34,607 nt of DNA from positions 1 to 34,607 of the forward strand of contig NZ_JABFWW010000053.1 of assembly GCF_013362045.1 (NCBI RefSeq), in the 5' to 3' direction. Positions 20,999 through 33,927 of the stretch are shown in pieces. Each line of letters begins with the position of its first letter. Positions within the stretch are counted from its first letter, which is position 1. The position numbers were made by a program, and so were the translations under genes. Source of the stretch: Frateuria sp. (GTDB lineage: Bacteria; Pseudomonadota; Gammaproteobacteria; Xanthomonadales; Rhodanobacteraceae). The notes beneath the pieces were generated by a model. The model was not told the origin of the DNA, ran no database searches, and saw only the letters and a list, made by a program, of their open reading frames with translations.

Positions 20999-21181
20999 GG
21001 CGGTACACCGAGCGGCCTTGGGATACCCATGCTACGCCGAATTTGTGACGGAAAGCGGTCGCGACAGGAGGGCCGCTTTTCGGGTTGCGCAGGGTCCGAT
21101 CCTGATGCGGTCGACGTCCGCCGACGAGTGGCGACAACTCATCGAGTTCGTGATCTTCGACCTGAGTTTGAACCCGATAAG

Positions 21182-21271
21182 TGGCGGAGAGAGTGGGATT
21201 CGAACCCACGGTAGGCTTGCACCTACGGCAGTTTTCAAGACTGCTGCCTTAAACCGCTCGGCCATCTCTCC
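21182..21271 (-). tRNA. tRNA-Ser (anticodon UGA), CCA encoded
   Basis: Reverse complement GGAGAGATGGCCGAGCGGTTTAAGGCAGCAGTCTTGAAAACTGCCGTAGG...GTGGGTTCGAATCCCACTCTCTCCGCCA. Confidence 0.96.
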
Positions 21272-21553
21272 GATGGGCTGGACTCGCAGGCGCCTCGTGC
21301 CGGCGACGCATGCACCGAGGCATTGTACGGTCGATGGAGATCTTGTCCATCGCGGCCGGCGTTACGCCCGAGCGGCGCTTTGGTTGACGGTCGAAACGCC
21401 GTGCAGGTTCTTGCGTTTAGCCGTCCGGCGGATAGCTGAGCGGCGGCCATACGCACCCGCTTTCGCCATCTTGCGGAGACATCGCGGTTGCCTAGCATTC
21501 GCTCCACGGCCAGCGGCGGTCGCTTGCCGGTGAATCCACTTCAGGAGCTTCCC

Positions 21554-21883
21554 ATGAGCATCAAGTCGACCTTGTGCGCTGTTGCCCTACTCGCCGCAGG
21601 CGCCGCCCTCTCGCCTGCCTACGCCGACGGCCATTGGGCCAAGACCCATCCGCGCCGCGACCAGGTGAACGACCGGCTGCACCGTCAGGACGCGCGCATC
21701 CACGATGAGCGCAAGGAAGGCGACCTCACCAAGAGCCAGGCGGCCGCCCTGCACAAGGACGATCACCAGATCCGCCAGGAAGAGCGCGACATGGCCAGCC
21801 AGAACGGCGGCCACATCACCAAGCAGGAAAAGCGCACGCTCAACCAGCAGGAGAACCAGGTCAGCAAGGAGATCGGCCACTGA
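21554..21883 (+). CDS. Small secreted charged helical repeat-like protein of unknown function
   Basis: MSIKSTLCAVALLAAGAALSPAYA signal peptide, then a Q/R/D/E-rich helical region. Confidence 0.75.
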   Translation: MSIKSTLCAVALLAAGAALSPAYADGHWAKTHPRRDQVNDRLHRQDARIHDERKEGDLTKSQAAALHKDDHQIRQEERDMASQNGGHITKQEKRTLNQQENQVSKEIGH

Positions 21884-21905
21884 GGCCGACCGTCACGACC
21901 ATGGA

Positions 21906-21935
21906 CCGCGGGGCGCTTCGGCGCCCCGCTTGGTT
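21906..21935. terminator. Bidirectional hairpin terminator between convergent genes
   Basis: Perfect 9-bp stem with TTCG loop GCGGGGCGC-TTCG-GCGCCCCGC followed by TTGGTTT, between the 21554-21883 gene (+) and serS (-). Confidence 0.7.
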
Positions 21936-23249
<1,314 letters not shown>

Positions 23250-23303
23250 TTATCGCTGTGCGTGGTGCGGGGGAGCAAACCGGGGCGCATACCCGGTGAG
23301 GGT

Positions 23304-23362
23304 GTAGTGAGGGGCCTACCCCTCTCCCAGCCCTCTCCCCCGGCAAGGCCGGCGAGAGGGGA
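23304..23362. repeat. Third copy of the CCCTCTCCCCCGGC-NNN-GCCGG...GAGAGGG palindromic repeat family
   Basis: GGGGCCTACCCCTCTCCCAGCCCTCTCCCCCGGCAAGGCCGGCGAGAGGGGA, directly abutting the rarA stop codon. Confidence 0.75.
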
Positions 23363-24685
23363 CTATTTCTCGCGCGCCTGGCCGCGCGCCTCGCGCAGGG
23401 CGAGCAGCTTTTCGCGCAGCTTCTGTTCCAGGCCGCGTTCGACCGGCTCGTAGAACACGGCGCCATCGAGCGCATCGGGCAGGCACTGCTGGTCGAGGGC
23501 GATGCCGCCTTCGGCGTTGTGGTCGTACTGGTAGCCCTTGCCGTAGCCCAGGCCTTTCATCAGTTTGGTCGGTGCGTTGCGCAGATGCATCGGCACCTCC
23601 AGGGTGCCGCCCTCGCGCACGGCGGCGCGGGCCTTGTTGTAGGCCATGTAGGCGGCGTTGCTCTTGGGCGCGATGGCCAGCCAGATGGCCAGCTGCGCCA
23701 GGCCCAGTTCGCCCTCCGGGCTGCCCAGGCGCTCGTAGGTGTCCCACGCGTCCAGCGCCATGCGCCATGCGCGTGGCTCGGCCAGGCCCACGTCCTCGAC
23801 CGCCATGCGGGTCATGCGGCGGGCGAGATACAGCGGGTCGCAACCGCCGTCGAGCATGCGGCAGAGCCAGTACACGGCAGCATCCGGGTCGGAGGAGCGC
23901 ACCGATTTGTGCAAGGCCGAGATCTGGTCGTAGAACTGCTCGCCGCCCTTGTCGAAGCGGCGCGTGCGGTCAGCCAGCACCTGGGTGAGGGTCGCTTCGT
24001 CGACGTGGCCCTCGTGCGCTACTTCGGCGGCGATCTCCAGCAGAGTCAGCGCACGTCGCACGTCGCCGTCGGCCGCCCGCGCGATCAACTGCAGCGATTC
24101 GGGTGCGACCTCCAGATGCAGCCGGCCCAGGCCGCGCTCCTCGTCGGCCAGCGCGCGTTCCAGCGCACCGACGATCGCCTCGGCGGAGACCGCCTCCAGC
24201 ACGTGCACGCGGCAGCGCGACAGCAATGCGGAGTTGAGTTCGAAGGACGGGTTCTCGGTGGTGGCGCCGACGAACACGATCACGCCTTTTTCGATGTGCG
24301 GCAGGAAGGCGTCCTGCTGCGCCTTGTTGAAGCGATGCACCTCGTCCACGAACAGCACGGTGCGGCGGCCCTGGGCGAAATTGGCCTCCGCCTCGGCCAG
24401 CGCCTTGCGCACGTCCGGCAGGCCGGAAAGCACGGCGGAGATGGCACGGAAGTCGGCATCGGCATAGCGCGCCACCAGCAGCGCCAGCGTGGTCTTGCCG
24501 CAACCGGGCGGTCCCCACAGCACCATCGAGTGCACCCTGCCCGCTTCGAGCGCGCGACGCAGCGGCGAGTCGGCCGCGGTCAGGCGCGGCTGGCCGACGA
24601 TCTCGTCGAAGCTGCGCGGGCGCATGCGCTCGGCCAGCGGCTTGAGCGCATCGGATTCGGGGAACAGGGAGGCGGTCTGGGGCAT
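23363..24685 (-). CDS. rarA: Replication-associated recombination protein A
   Basis: PLAERMRPRSFDEIVGQPRL, WGPPGCGKTTLA, LFVDEVHRFNKAQQDAFLPHIEKG, GATTENPSFELNSALLSRC. Confidence 0.96.
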   Translation of the reverse strand: MPQTASLFPESDALKPLAERMRPRSFDEIVGQPRLTAADSPLRRALEAGRVHSMVLWGPPGCGKTTLALLVARYADADFRAISAVLSGLPDVRKALAEAEANFAQGRRTVLFVDEVHRFNKAQQDAFLPHIEKGVIVFVGATTENPSFELNSALLSRCRVHVLEAVSAEAIVGALERALADEERGLGRLHLEVAPESLQLIARAADGDVRRALTLLEIAAEVAHEGHVDEATLTQVLADRTRRFDKGGEQFYDQISALHKSVRSSDPDAAVYWLCRMLDGGCDPLYLARRMTRMAVEDVGLAEPRAWRMALDAWDTYERLGSPEGELGLAQLAIWLAIAPKSNAAYMAYNKARAAVREGGTLEVPMHLRNAPTKLMKGLGYGKGYQYDHNAEGGIALDQQCLPDALDGAVFYEPVERGLEQKLREKLLALREARGQAREK

Positions 24686-24781
24686 CGCCGCGATGATAAC
24701 CCTCGGCGCATCGCGGTCGACACGGCCGCCGATGGCGATGGCCGCAGCGCAGGCCGGCCGCGATTGCGCGCTCCTGCGTCG

Positions 24782-25453
24782 CTATGCGGTGGCCGTGCGC
24801 TTGCGATAGAGGCTGTAGAGGGCGCCGCAAAGGCCGGTCAGCGTGGCCGGGATCAGCAGGCTGTGTTCCCGCAGGCGCTCGAACAGCAGCGCACCCGCTA
24901 CGCCGCCGAGCATGAACGTGCCGATCACCAGCACGCACACGCGCATCCGCAGCGTGTCCACCTCGAGCCCGCGCAGGCGGTGGCCCAGGTAGATGCCCAG
25001 GTCGGTGAACATGCCCGAGACATGGGTGGTGCGGAACACCATGCCGCTGTAGGTGCTCACCATGCCGTTTTGCAGCCCGCAGGCCATCGACGCGAGCCAC
25101 AGGCCCGCCGACCATTCCCGGTCCAGCAGCGGCACGGCGGCGAACAGCAGCAGGGACTCGAGCAGCAGTGCGACGCCGTAGGGGCGGCCGAGCTTCAGCG
25201 TGCTTTTCTGCACGATGGCGCCGGCGGCCATGGCGCCGATCACGAACGCCAGCAGCGACAGCGCCCAATGCAGCGCCTCGGTGCTCTGGGCAGTACCCAG
25301 CGAAATGCCCAGCAGCGTGGTCGAGCCGGTCAGGTTGGTGATCGACTGGTGGCGAAAGCCCATGTAGCCGGCTGCGTTGACCAACCCCGCGATGAAGGCG
25401 AGCACGGCGCCGCCGATCCACGCCCAGCGCGGCAACTGGCGCAGCACGGGCAT
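24782..25453 (-). CDS. YoaK-like DUF1275 family membrane protein
   Basis: AFIAGLVNAAGYMGFRHQSITNLTGSTTLLG, GLQNGMVSTYSGMVFRTTHVSGMFTDLGIYLGHRLRG. Confidence 0.9.
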   Translation of the reverse strand: MPVLRQLPRWAWIGGAVLAFIAGLVNAAGYMGFRHQSITNLTGSTTLLGISLGTAQSTEALHWALSLLAFVIGAMAAGAIVQKSTLKLGRPYGVALLLESLLLFAAVPLLDREWSAGLWLASMACGLQNGMVSTYSGMVFRTTHVSGMFTDLGIYLGHRLRGLEVDTLRMRVCVLVIGTFMLGGVAGALLFERLREHSLLIPATLTGLCGALYSLYRKRTATA

Positions 25454-25460
25454 GGCCGGA

Positions 25461-26126
25461 TCAGTCCTTCAGCGGCTGGGTGGTGATCACCGGCAGGTCG
25501 CCGATCACGTCGGTGCCGGGCGGCGGCGTGAAGTTGAAGGTCGACGGCGGCAGCCCGACGTTGCGCTGCCAGTCGGAAAAGCGGATGTCGGTCACCGCGC
25601 CGAGCTGGTCGCGGAACACCATGCGCTTGAGGCCCTGCGCATCGAAGCCGAGGTCGGCGTAGTCGAACTGCGGGTCCTTGGCCTTGGACGTCATGCGCAG
25701 CCAGGTGAGCCCATCGCGTTCGCCCTGTTCGGTCACCTCGAAGTCTCGGTCCAGCTGCTTGAGGTCGGTGACCACGGTCAGCGGACTGTGCGCTTCCTCG
25801 GTGCTCTGCACGCGCACCGTGACCTGCTCCAGCTCCGGGTCGTACAGCCACACGCGGCTGCCATCGGCGACGATGGTCTGCTTGTACGGGGCAAGCGTGT
25901 CCCAGCGGAACTCGCGCGGCGCTTCGAGCGCGAGCGTGCCGGAACTGCCCTTGGCATCGTGCCCGCTGGCGTCGGTGAGGGTCTGCGTGAAGCGGCCCTT
26001 GAGCGAGTGCAGGCCGGTGGCGAAGGCGTCCAGGCGCTGTCGCGCAGGACCGGCGGCGGCCTGGGCCAATCCGGCAAAGGACAGCGCGACCACGGCGGCG
26101 CAGAACAGGATACGGGTACGGAGCAT
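25461..26126 (-). CDS. lolA: Outer-membrane lipoprotein carrier protein LolA
   Basis: Signal peptide, LHSLKGRFTQTLTDASG, GTLALEAPREFRWDTLAPYKQTIVADGSRVWLYDPELEQVTVR. Confidence 0.95.
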   Translation of the reverse strand: MLRTRILFCAAVVALSFAGLAQAAAGPARQRLDAFATGLHSLKGRFTQTLTDASGHDAKGSSGTLALEAPREFRWDTLAPYKQTIVADGSRVWLYDPELEQVTVRVQSTEEAHSPLTVVTDLKQLDRDFEVTEQGERDGLTWLRMTSKAKDPQFDYADLGFDAQGLKRMVFRDQLGAVTDIRFSDWQRNVGLPPSTFNFTPPPGTDVIGDLPVITTQPLKD

Positions 26127-26169
26127 GGCGATTCCAGATGAATGGGCGGCAAGTCTGCCTTCGGCAGCC

Positions 26170-27729
26170 TTAATCGGACTGGTCTTGGCGCTCGGCCGGA
26201 ACGAGGTCGAAGGCGATGGATAGCCGGTGCTCACCGGGTGCTCCGGAGAAAGGCACCGTGCCATGCCACATCCAGGACGGAAACAGCGTCAGCAGGCCGG
26301 GCTCGGGCTTCACGTAGTGCTCGGCCGGAAGCGCCAGCGCCATGGGTATGCCCGGCTCGCCGAACTTCAACCAGCCGCCCCGATCGCCGTCGGAAACCGA
26401 GGCCGGCACGTCCAGATGGCAGGCAGAGGAGATCCATCCCTTGCCATGATAGTGGTTGGCATGGTGGCCATGCGGCCGCAAACGCACCGACCATAGGCCG
26501 GTGAACCGGTAGCCGCCGGCGGCGCGTCGTGAAAACGCATCGTTCGGCCCGGCCTTCAACGCCTCCATGTAGCGCCGGATCGGCCCCTCGACGGCCAAGG
26601 GAAACGCCCGTACCGCCGCATCCGCCCCCGCCAGGCGCAGCTCGACCTGGGTGCCGGAGCGGGCCGATTGCGCAGGCGGGTGCGCCTGCAGGCGATCGTG
26701 GCGGACTTGCAGGCTGGCGGACAGATCGCGCAGATACGTGCGTAGGTCGGGCCAGCCCGGCGGCACGTCGATGCGGCAGGAACGCACCAGGCGCGGATAG
26801 TCGTAGAGCGCCCGGTAACGCGGGTCGCCGAGCGAGCGCCACGCCGCCGCCTGCAGCGCCAGGGCGTGCGCGTCATCGGGGTCCTGCGCAAGCAGGCTTT
26901 CGGCCAGCCCGGCCGCTTCCCCGACCCGACCGTGCGCGAGCAGGATGTCGCCCCGCAGCCCTTTGGCCGGGCGGTGGTGCGGAGCCAGCCGCAACGCATG
27001 CTCCACCAGCGCCAGGGCATCGGTCGGGTCGGACGCAAGGGCGCATTGCGCGGCAAGCACGTGCAGTTCGACGTGGTGCGGGTGGACCCGCAGGAGAGGA
27101 GCCAATTCCGCGCCCGCCCGTTCCGACGCGCCTGCATCGTGCAGGAGGCGCGCCCTGACCATCTGCAGTTCGATCGTGGGCTGGCTGCCGCCACCGGCCC
27201 CGATGGCGGCACAGGCCGCCTTCAGGTCGCCCGTGCGCATCCATACCAGCTCGGCCAGGCTGGTATGCGCGGCCACGTGGCCGGGATGGGTCGCTATCAC
27301 ACGCCGGAATTCGGTCTCCGCCTCGTCCAGGCGATCCTGCTCGAACAAGGCACGCCCGAGCACGAAGCGTGGTGTAGGGCCATCGAATCCCTTGGAGATC
27401 GCATCGCGCGCCGCGGCTTCCGCGGCTTCGGGCATGCCGCCCTCGCCGCAGGCGATCGCCAGTCCCAGGGCCAGCCGGGCATCGGACGGAGCCGCCGCGA
27501 CGGCATCCCGGTACGCGGCGATGGCCTGGACCGGTCGCCCCAGCGACAACAGCAGCTGCGCGCGCAGTTGCAGCGGCACGACCGCGCGGCGGGTCGGATG
27601 CGACGCAAGGAAACCTTCAGCCAGTTCCAGCGCCGCCGCGGCGCGGCCTTCGTGGATCAGCCGGCCAGCTTGCGCCAGCAGCGCCGCGTGCTCGCCACCC
27701 TCGTTGGAACCATCGGGTTCGATCGCCAT
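26170..27729 (-). CDS. TPR-repeat protein with C-terminal putative 2OG-Fe(II) oxygenase domain
   Basis: N-terminal TPR-like repeats (AALELAEGFLASHP, DEAETEFRRVIATHPGHVAAH); C-terminal HHANHYHGKGWISSACHLDVP...LTLFPSWMWHGTVPFSG...HRLSIAFDL. Start could alternatively be 27753. Confidence 0.85.
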   Translation of the reverse strand: MAIEPDGSNEGGEHAALLAQAGRLIHEGRAAAALELAEGFLASHPTRRAVVPLQLRAQLLLSLGRPVQAIAAYRDAVAAAPSDARLALGLAIACGEGGMPEAAEAAARDAISKGFDGPTPRFVLGRALFEQDRLDEAETEFRRVIATHPGHVAAHTSLAELVWMRTGDLKAACAAIGAGGGSQPTIELQMVRARLLHDAGASERAGAELAPLLRVHPHHVELHVLAAQCALASDPTDALALVEHALRLAPHHRPAKGLRGDILLAHGRVGEAAGLAESLLAQDPDDAHALALQAAAWRSLGDPRYRALYDYPRLVRSCRIDVPPGWPDLRTYLRDLSASLQVRHDRLQAHPPAQSARSGTQVELRLAGADAAVRAFPLAVEGPIRRYMEALKAGPNDAFSRRAAGGYRFTGLWSVRLRPHGHHANHYHGKGWISSACHLDVPASVSDGDRGGWLKFGEPGIPMALALPAEHYVKPEPGLLTLFPSWMWHGTVPFSGAPGEHRLSIAFDLVPAERQDQSD

Positions 27730-27769
27730 CTCCCTGTGCTCGCTCAAACGCAACTGCGTGCGGTGGCCG

Positions 27770-30094
27770 CTACTTCGGCGGGGGCGGCGCCAGCACTTCC
27801 CGGTTGCCGTTGTGCTGCGGAGCGCTGACCACGCCGTCCTGCTCCATCTGCTCGATCAGCCGCGCGGCGCGGTTGTAGCCGATGCGCAGGTGGCGCTGCA
27901 CGCCGGAGATCGACGCGCGGCGGGTCTGCGTGACCACGGCGACGGCCTTGTCGTAGAGCTGCGCGTCGGCGTCGCCGCCTTCCTCGCCGTCCTGCGGCAG
28001 GCCCGAGTCGTTGATGAACTTGCCATCGCTGGTGGCCTGCACCTCCTCCAGCACACCCTCGATGTACTGCGGCGCGCCCTGCGCCTTGAGCCAGGCGACC
28101 ACGCCATGCACCTCGTGGTCGTCGACGAAGGCGCCGTGCACGCGTTCGGGCGTGGCGGTGCCGGGCGGCAGGTAGAGCATGTCGCCGTGACCGAGCAGCG
28201 CCTCGGCGCCGGACTGGTCGAGGATCGTGCGCGAGTCGATCTTGGAAGAAACCTGGAAGGCGATGCGGGTGGGGATATTGGCCTTGATCAGGCCGGTGAT
28301 CACGTCCACCGACGGGCGCTGCGTGGCCAGCACCAGGTGCACGCCGGCGGCGCGCGCCTTCTGCGCCAGGCGGGCGATGAGTTCCTCCACCTTCTTGCCG
28401 ACGATCATCATCATGTCGGCGAATTCGTCGATGATGATGACGATGTAGGGCAGCGGCTCCAGCGGCTCGGCCGCCAGGTTGGGCATCTCCGGGTTGGGCC
28501 GGAACAGCGGATCGAGCAGCGGTTGCCCGGCCGCCTCGGCGTCCCTGACCTTCTTGTTGAAGCCGCCCAGGTTGCGCACGCCCACCGCGGCCATCAATCG
28601 GTAGCGGCGCTCCATCTCGGCCACGCACCAGCGCAGCGCGTTGGCCGCTTCCTTCATGTCGGTCACGACCGGCGCGAGCAGGTGCGGGATGCCCTCGTAG
28701 ACCGAGAGCTCCAGCATCTTCGGGTCGATCATGATCATGCGCACGTCTTTCGGGCTCGCCTTGTACAGCAGCGAGAGCACCATCGCGTTGACCGCGACGG
28801 ACTTGCCCGAACCGGTGGTGCCCGCCACCAGCAGGTGCGGCATCTTGGCCAGGTCCGTGACCACCGGCTTGCCGCCGATGTCCTTGCCCAGCGCCAGCGC
28901 CAGCGGCGACTTCATCTGGTCGTACCTGTCCGAGCGCAGGATCTCGGACAGGTACACGATCTGCTTCTTGGCGTTGGGAATCTCCAGGCCGATCACGTTC
29001 TTGCCGGGAATCACATCGACCACGCGCACGCTGACCACGGAAAGACCGCGCGCGATGTCCTTGTCCAGGCTGGACACCTGCGCGCCGCGCACGCCGGCGG
29101 CCGGCTCCAGTTCGAAGCGGGTGATCACCGGTCCGGGGTAGACACCGACCACCTTGGCCTCGATGCGGAAGTCCTTGAGCTTGAGTTCCACCTGGCGCGA
29201 GAGCACCTCCAGCGTCTCTTCCGAATAGCCCGGCCCCTGCTCCGGCGCCTCGTCGAGCAGCGACAAAGGTGGCAGTTCGCCGGGCTGCGAGGCGCCGACG
29301 AACAGCGGGATCTGCGTCTCCAGCTTGGCACGCTCGCTCTTGGCGACCGGCGCGGGCGGCGTCTCGATGCGCACCGGTTCGCGCTTGGCCTGCCTGGCCG
29401 CCTCGGCCTTCTTGACCACCTCGCGCTCGGCGCGCGCCTGCTGCGCCTTGGCCGCTTCGGGCGCCTGCTTGAGCTTGCCGCGCAGCCAGCCGACCAGCAG
29501 CAGCGTGCCCTGCCCCGTCCAGTCCATCACCTTGAACCAGGACAGGCCGGTGGCCAGCGTCACCGCGATCAGGAACAGCGCCAGCAACAGCAGCGGCGCA
29601 CCCTTCTCGCCGAAGGCCTGCAGCAGGCCATGGCCGACTCCCTGGCCAATGATGCCGCCCACGCCCTGCGGCAGCACCGGTTCGTTGAAATTGAGATAGA
29701 GCAGCGCCGGCGCCGTGACGAAGAAGAACACGAAGCCGATCAGGCGCAGCGAGGATTCCCACGGATGCTCGGCCTGCTCGCCGCGCTGGCGCAGCACCTG
29801 CACGCCCAGCAACAGGAGCAGCAGCGGGAAGCAGTAGGAAACCAGCCCGAAGATGTAGCGCAGCAGGTTGGCGATGTTCGCCCCCACGGCGCCGCCGAAG
29901 TTGCGCGCGTGCTCGACCGTGCTGGCATGGCCCCAGCTTGGGTCCTGGTCGTTGTAGCTGGCCAGGCAGACCAGCAGGTAGACCGCCAGCGGCAGCAGCA
30001 GCAAGGCACCCACTTCGCGCAGGCGGCGCTTGGCTTCCTCGCTGAGGCCGATGGGTTCGTTTGCCTTCTTTGCGTTTGCTGCGCTGCGCGCCAC
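27770..30094 (-). CDS. ftsK: DNA translocase FtsK
   Basis: N-terminal TM segments, [71 protein letters not shown]-terminal gamma winged helix. Confidence 0.97.
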   Translation of the reverse strand: MARSAANAKKANEPIGLSEEAKRRLREVGALLLLPLAVYLLVCLASYNDQDPSWGHASTVEHARNFGGAVGANIANLLRYIFGLVSYCFPLLLLLLGVQVLRQRGEQAEHPWESSLRLIGFVFFFVTAPALLYLNFNEPVLPQGVGGIIGQGVGHGLLQAFGEKGAPLLLLALFLIAVTLATGLSWFKVMDWTGQGTLLLVGWLRGKLKQAPEAAKAQQARAEREVVKKAEAARQAKREPVRIETPPAPVAKSERAKLETQIPLFVGASQPGELPPLSLLDEAPEQGPGYSEETLEVLSRQVELKLKDFRIEAKVVGVYPGPVITRFELEPAAGVRGAQVSSLDKDIARGLSVVSVRVVDVIPGKNVIGLEIPNAKKQIVYLSEILRSDRYDQMKSPLALALGKDIGGKPVVTDLAKMPHLLVAGTTGSGKSVAVNAMVLSLLYKASPKDVRMIMIDPKMLELSVYEGIPHLLAPVVTDMKEAANALRWCVAEMERRYRLMAAVGVRNLGGFNKKVRDAEAAGQPLLDPLFRPNPEMPNLAAEPLEPLPYIVIIIDEFADMMMIVGKKVEELIARLAQKARAAGVHLVLATQRPSVDVITGLIKANIPTRIAFQVSSKIDSRTILDQSGAEALLGHGDMLYLPPGTATPERVHGAFVDDHEVHGVVAWLKAQGAPQYIEGVLEEVQATSDGKFINDSGLPQDGEEGGDADAQLYDKAVAVVTQTRRASISGVQRHLRIGYNRAARLIEQMEQDGVVSAPQHNGNREVLAPPPPK

Positions 30095-30190
30095 CGGAGC
30101 GGATTCCCCTCGAGACTTCGTCCCAAGTCTACACAGGCCGTTGAGGGGGTAGAAGCTTGATTTTTCTGGAAAGGCGGGGGTTTCGAAAAG

Positions 30191-30305
30191 CTGCCCTCTC
30201 CTCTCGGGAGAAGGGTTTGGGGGTGAAGGTATAGCCAGCGCGCGGTGTCACGCTCCCCCGCACCCTCTCCCGCCTGCCGGCACCCTCTCCCGAGGGGAGA
30301 GGGGC
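30191..30305. repeat. GC-rich inverted/direct repeat cluster related to the CCCTCTCCC family
   Basis: CTGCCCTCTCCTCTCGGGAGAAGGG ... GCACCCTCTCCCGCCTGCCGGCACCCTCTCCCGAGGGGAGAGGGG, between ald and ftsK. Confidence 0.65.
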
Positions 30306-30325
30306 TCAGATCGGACGCCTAGGCC

Positions 30326-32547
<2,222 letters not shown>

Positions 32548-32672
32548 GCGCACCGGACGCAGGGCGGGCCTCGGCCCGCCATCGGCGGCGCGGCGATTCC
32601 CTGTCCTTATCGCGCAAGGATGCGCTCTTGCAAAAAAATCCGCATCGACCGGAACCGGCAGATGCGCAATAG

Positions 32673-32706
32673 AAAAGCCCCATGCCGAGGCATGGGGCTT
32701 TTTTTT
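32673..32706. terminator. Rho-independent bidirectional terminator (trxB / csp)
   Basis: AAAAGCCCCATGC-CGAG-GCATGGGGCTTTTTTTT, with U-tract on the + strand and TTTTC on the - strand. Confidence 0.9.
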
Positions 32707-32730
32707 ACATCGCAATGTGCAGAGGGCGGA

Positions 32731-32937
32731 TTAGGCCGCCACTTCCACACCCGAAGCCTGGGCACCCTTCGGGCCCTGGGTGACTTCGAACTTCACGCGC
32801 TGGCCTTCCTGCAGGCTGCGGAAGCCCTTGGAATTGATGGCCGAGAAGTGGACGAACACGTCCTCTCCACCGTCCTCGGGCGCGATGAAGCCAAAACCCT
32901 TGGCATCGTTGAACCACTTGACCGTACCGAAACGCAT
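32731..32937 (-). CDS. Cold-shock-like protein (CspA family)
   Basis: [61 protein letters not shown]1/RNP2 motifs KGFGFI and DVFVHF. Confidence 0.96.
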   Translation of the reverse strand: MRFGTVKWFNDAKGFGFIAPEDGGEDVFVHFSAINSKGFRSLQEGQRVKFEVTQGPKGAQASGVEVAA

Positions 32938-33028
32938 TGCGTGAACCTCTGACTCTAGGACTGGATGCACCAAGGCTTGCGCTGGACCACCTTTTCCCCT
33001 TGGTCAGCCGCCCCTGGCACGGGCGAAA

Positions 33029-33057
33029 GTATCAACATGTTTATGGGCAAAGCGCAA
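33029..33057 (-). promoter_or_regulatory. Candidate sigma70-type promoter for csp
   Basis: On minus strand TTGCGC - 17 nt - TGATAC, giving an approximately 85-nt leader before the csp ATG. Weak -10 match. Confidence 0.35.
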
Positions 33058-33166
33058 TATGCGAGGTTGATTTTCGTTTCTGCGGGATCGTATTGCCGCA
33101 ACGCGGGGTAATGAAAAACGGCCGCCCTGGTCGCCACTGCCTCGAAAGATCAGAACAAATAGCTGA

Positions 33167-33913
33167 TTAGGACAGCATTGCCCCGAGCAAAACCGGAACC
33201 TGCGCCGTGGCGGCCGCCAGGTGGGCAAAGATCTCCTCGATGCTGATTTCCTCCTCGTCGCCGCAGCCCGCGGCGAAGTTCGCGACCAGGGCGAGGCAGG
33301 CGTATTCGAGCTCCAGTTCGCGCGCCAGGGCGGCCTCCGGCATGCCGGTCATGCCGACCAGGTCGCAGCCGTCGCGCCTCATGCGGGCGATCTCGGCGCG
33401 GGTCTCCAGCCGCGGGCCTTGGGTGGCGCCGTAGCAGCCGCCGTCGATCACCGCGATGCCCGCCCTGCCCGCCGCCCGCACCAGGGCCTGGCGCAGCGGG
33501 GCGGTATAAGGCTCGCTGAAGTCGATGTGCTTCACTTCGGCGCCGTCGACGTCGCAGAAGCTGGTGATGCGGCCGTAGGTGTAGTCGATCAGCTGATCCG
33601 GCACCACCAGCGTGCGCGGCCCCATGTCGGCGCGGATGCCGCCGACCGCATTGACCCCGATCACCCGCCGCGCGCCCAGCGCATGCAGCGCCCACAGGTT
33701 GGCGCGATAGTTGACCCGGTGCGGCGCCAGCGTATGGCTTTCGCCATGGCGCGCCAGGAACGCCAGCCGCTTGCCGGCGAAATCGCCCAGCACCACCTCG
33801 CCCGAGGCCGGGCCGTAGGGCGTCTCCAGCACGCGCCGGTCGGCGTTTTCCAGGCCGGGGAAACGGTACAGGCCGCTGCCGCCGATGATGGCCAGGTCGA
33901 TGATTTCGGTCAT
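33167..33913 (-). CDS. MTAP/PNP-family phosphorylase, probably S-methyl-5'-thioinosine phosphorylase
   Basis: LAIIGGSGLYRFPGLE, FLARHGESHTLAPHRVNYRANLWAL, GVNAVGGIRADMGPRTLVVPDQLIDYT, MTGMPEAALARELELEYACLALVANFAAG. Confidence 0.88.
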   Translation of the reverse strand: MTEIIDLAIIGGSGLYRFPGLENADRRVLETPYGPASGEVVLGDFAGKRLAFLARHGESHTLAPHRVNYRANLWALHALGARRVIGVNAVGGIRADMGPRTLVVPDQLIDYTYGRITSFCDVDGAEVKHIDFSEPYTAPLRQALVRAAGRAGIAVIDGGCYGATQGPRLETRAEIARMRRDGCDLVGMTGMPEAALARELELEYACLALVANFAAGCGDEEEISIEEIFAHLAAATAQVPVLLGAMLS

Positions 33914-33927
33914 GGTCGCTCCGGGGC

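Noticed and set aside
21052-21085. AAAGCGG...CCGCTTTT hairpin as a terminator
   Set aside because: Long loop and short T-run; too weak to call.
21182-21553. tRNA-Ser as an integrative element attachment site
   Set aside because: No integrase or duplicated tRNA 3' end seen on either side within the window.
26945-30160. 1071-aa plus-strand ORF opposite ftsK
   Set aside because: Antisense to ftsK; composition typical of GC-rich shadow frames.
32955-33170. Small ORFs (60-77 aa) between csp and the phosphorylase gene
   Set aside because: Overlap the likely csp leader/promoter; no convincing ribosome-binding site or protein signature.
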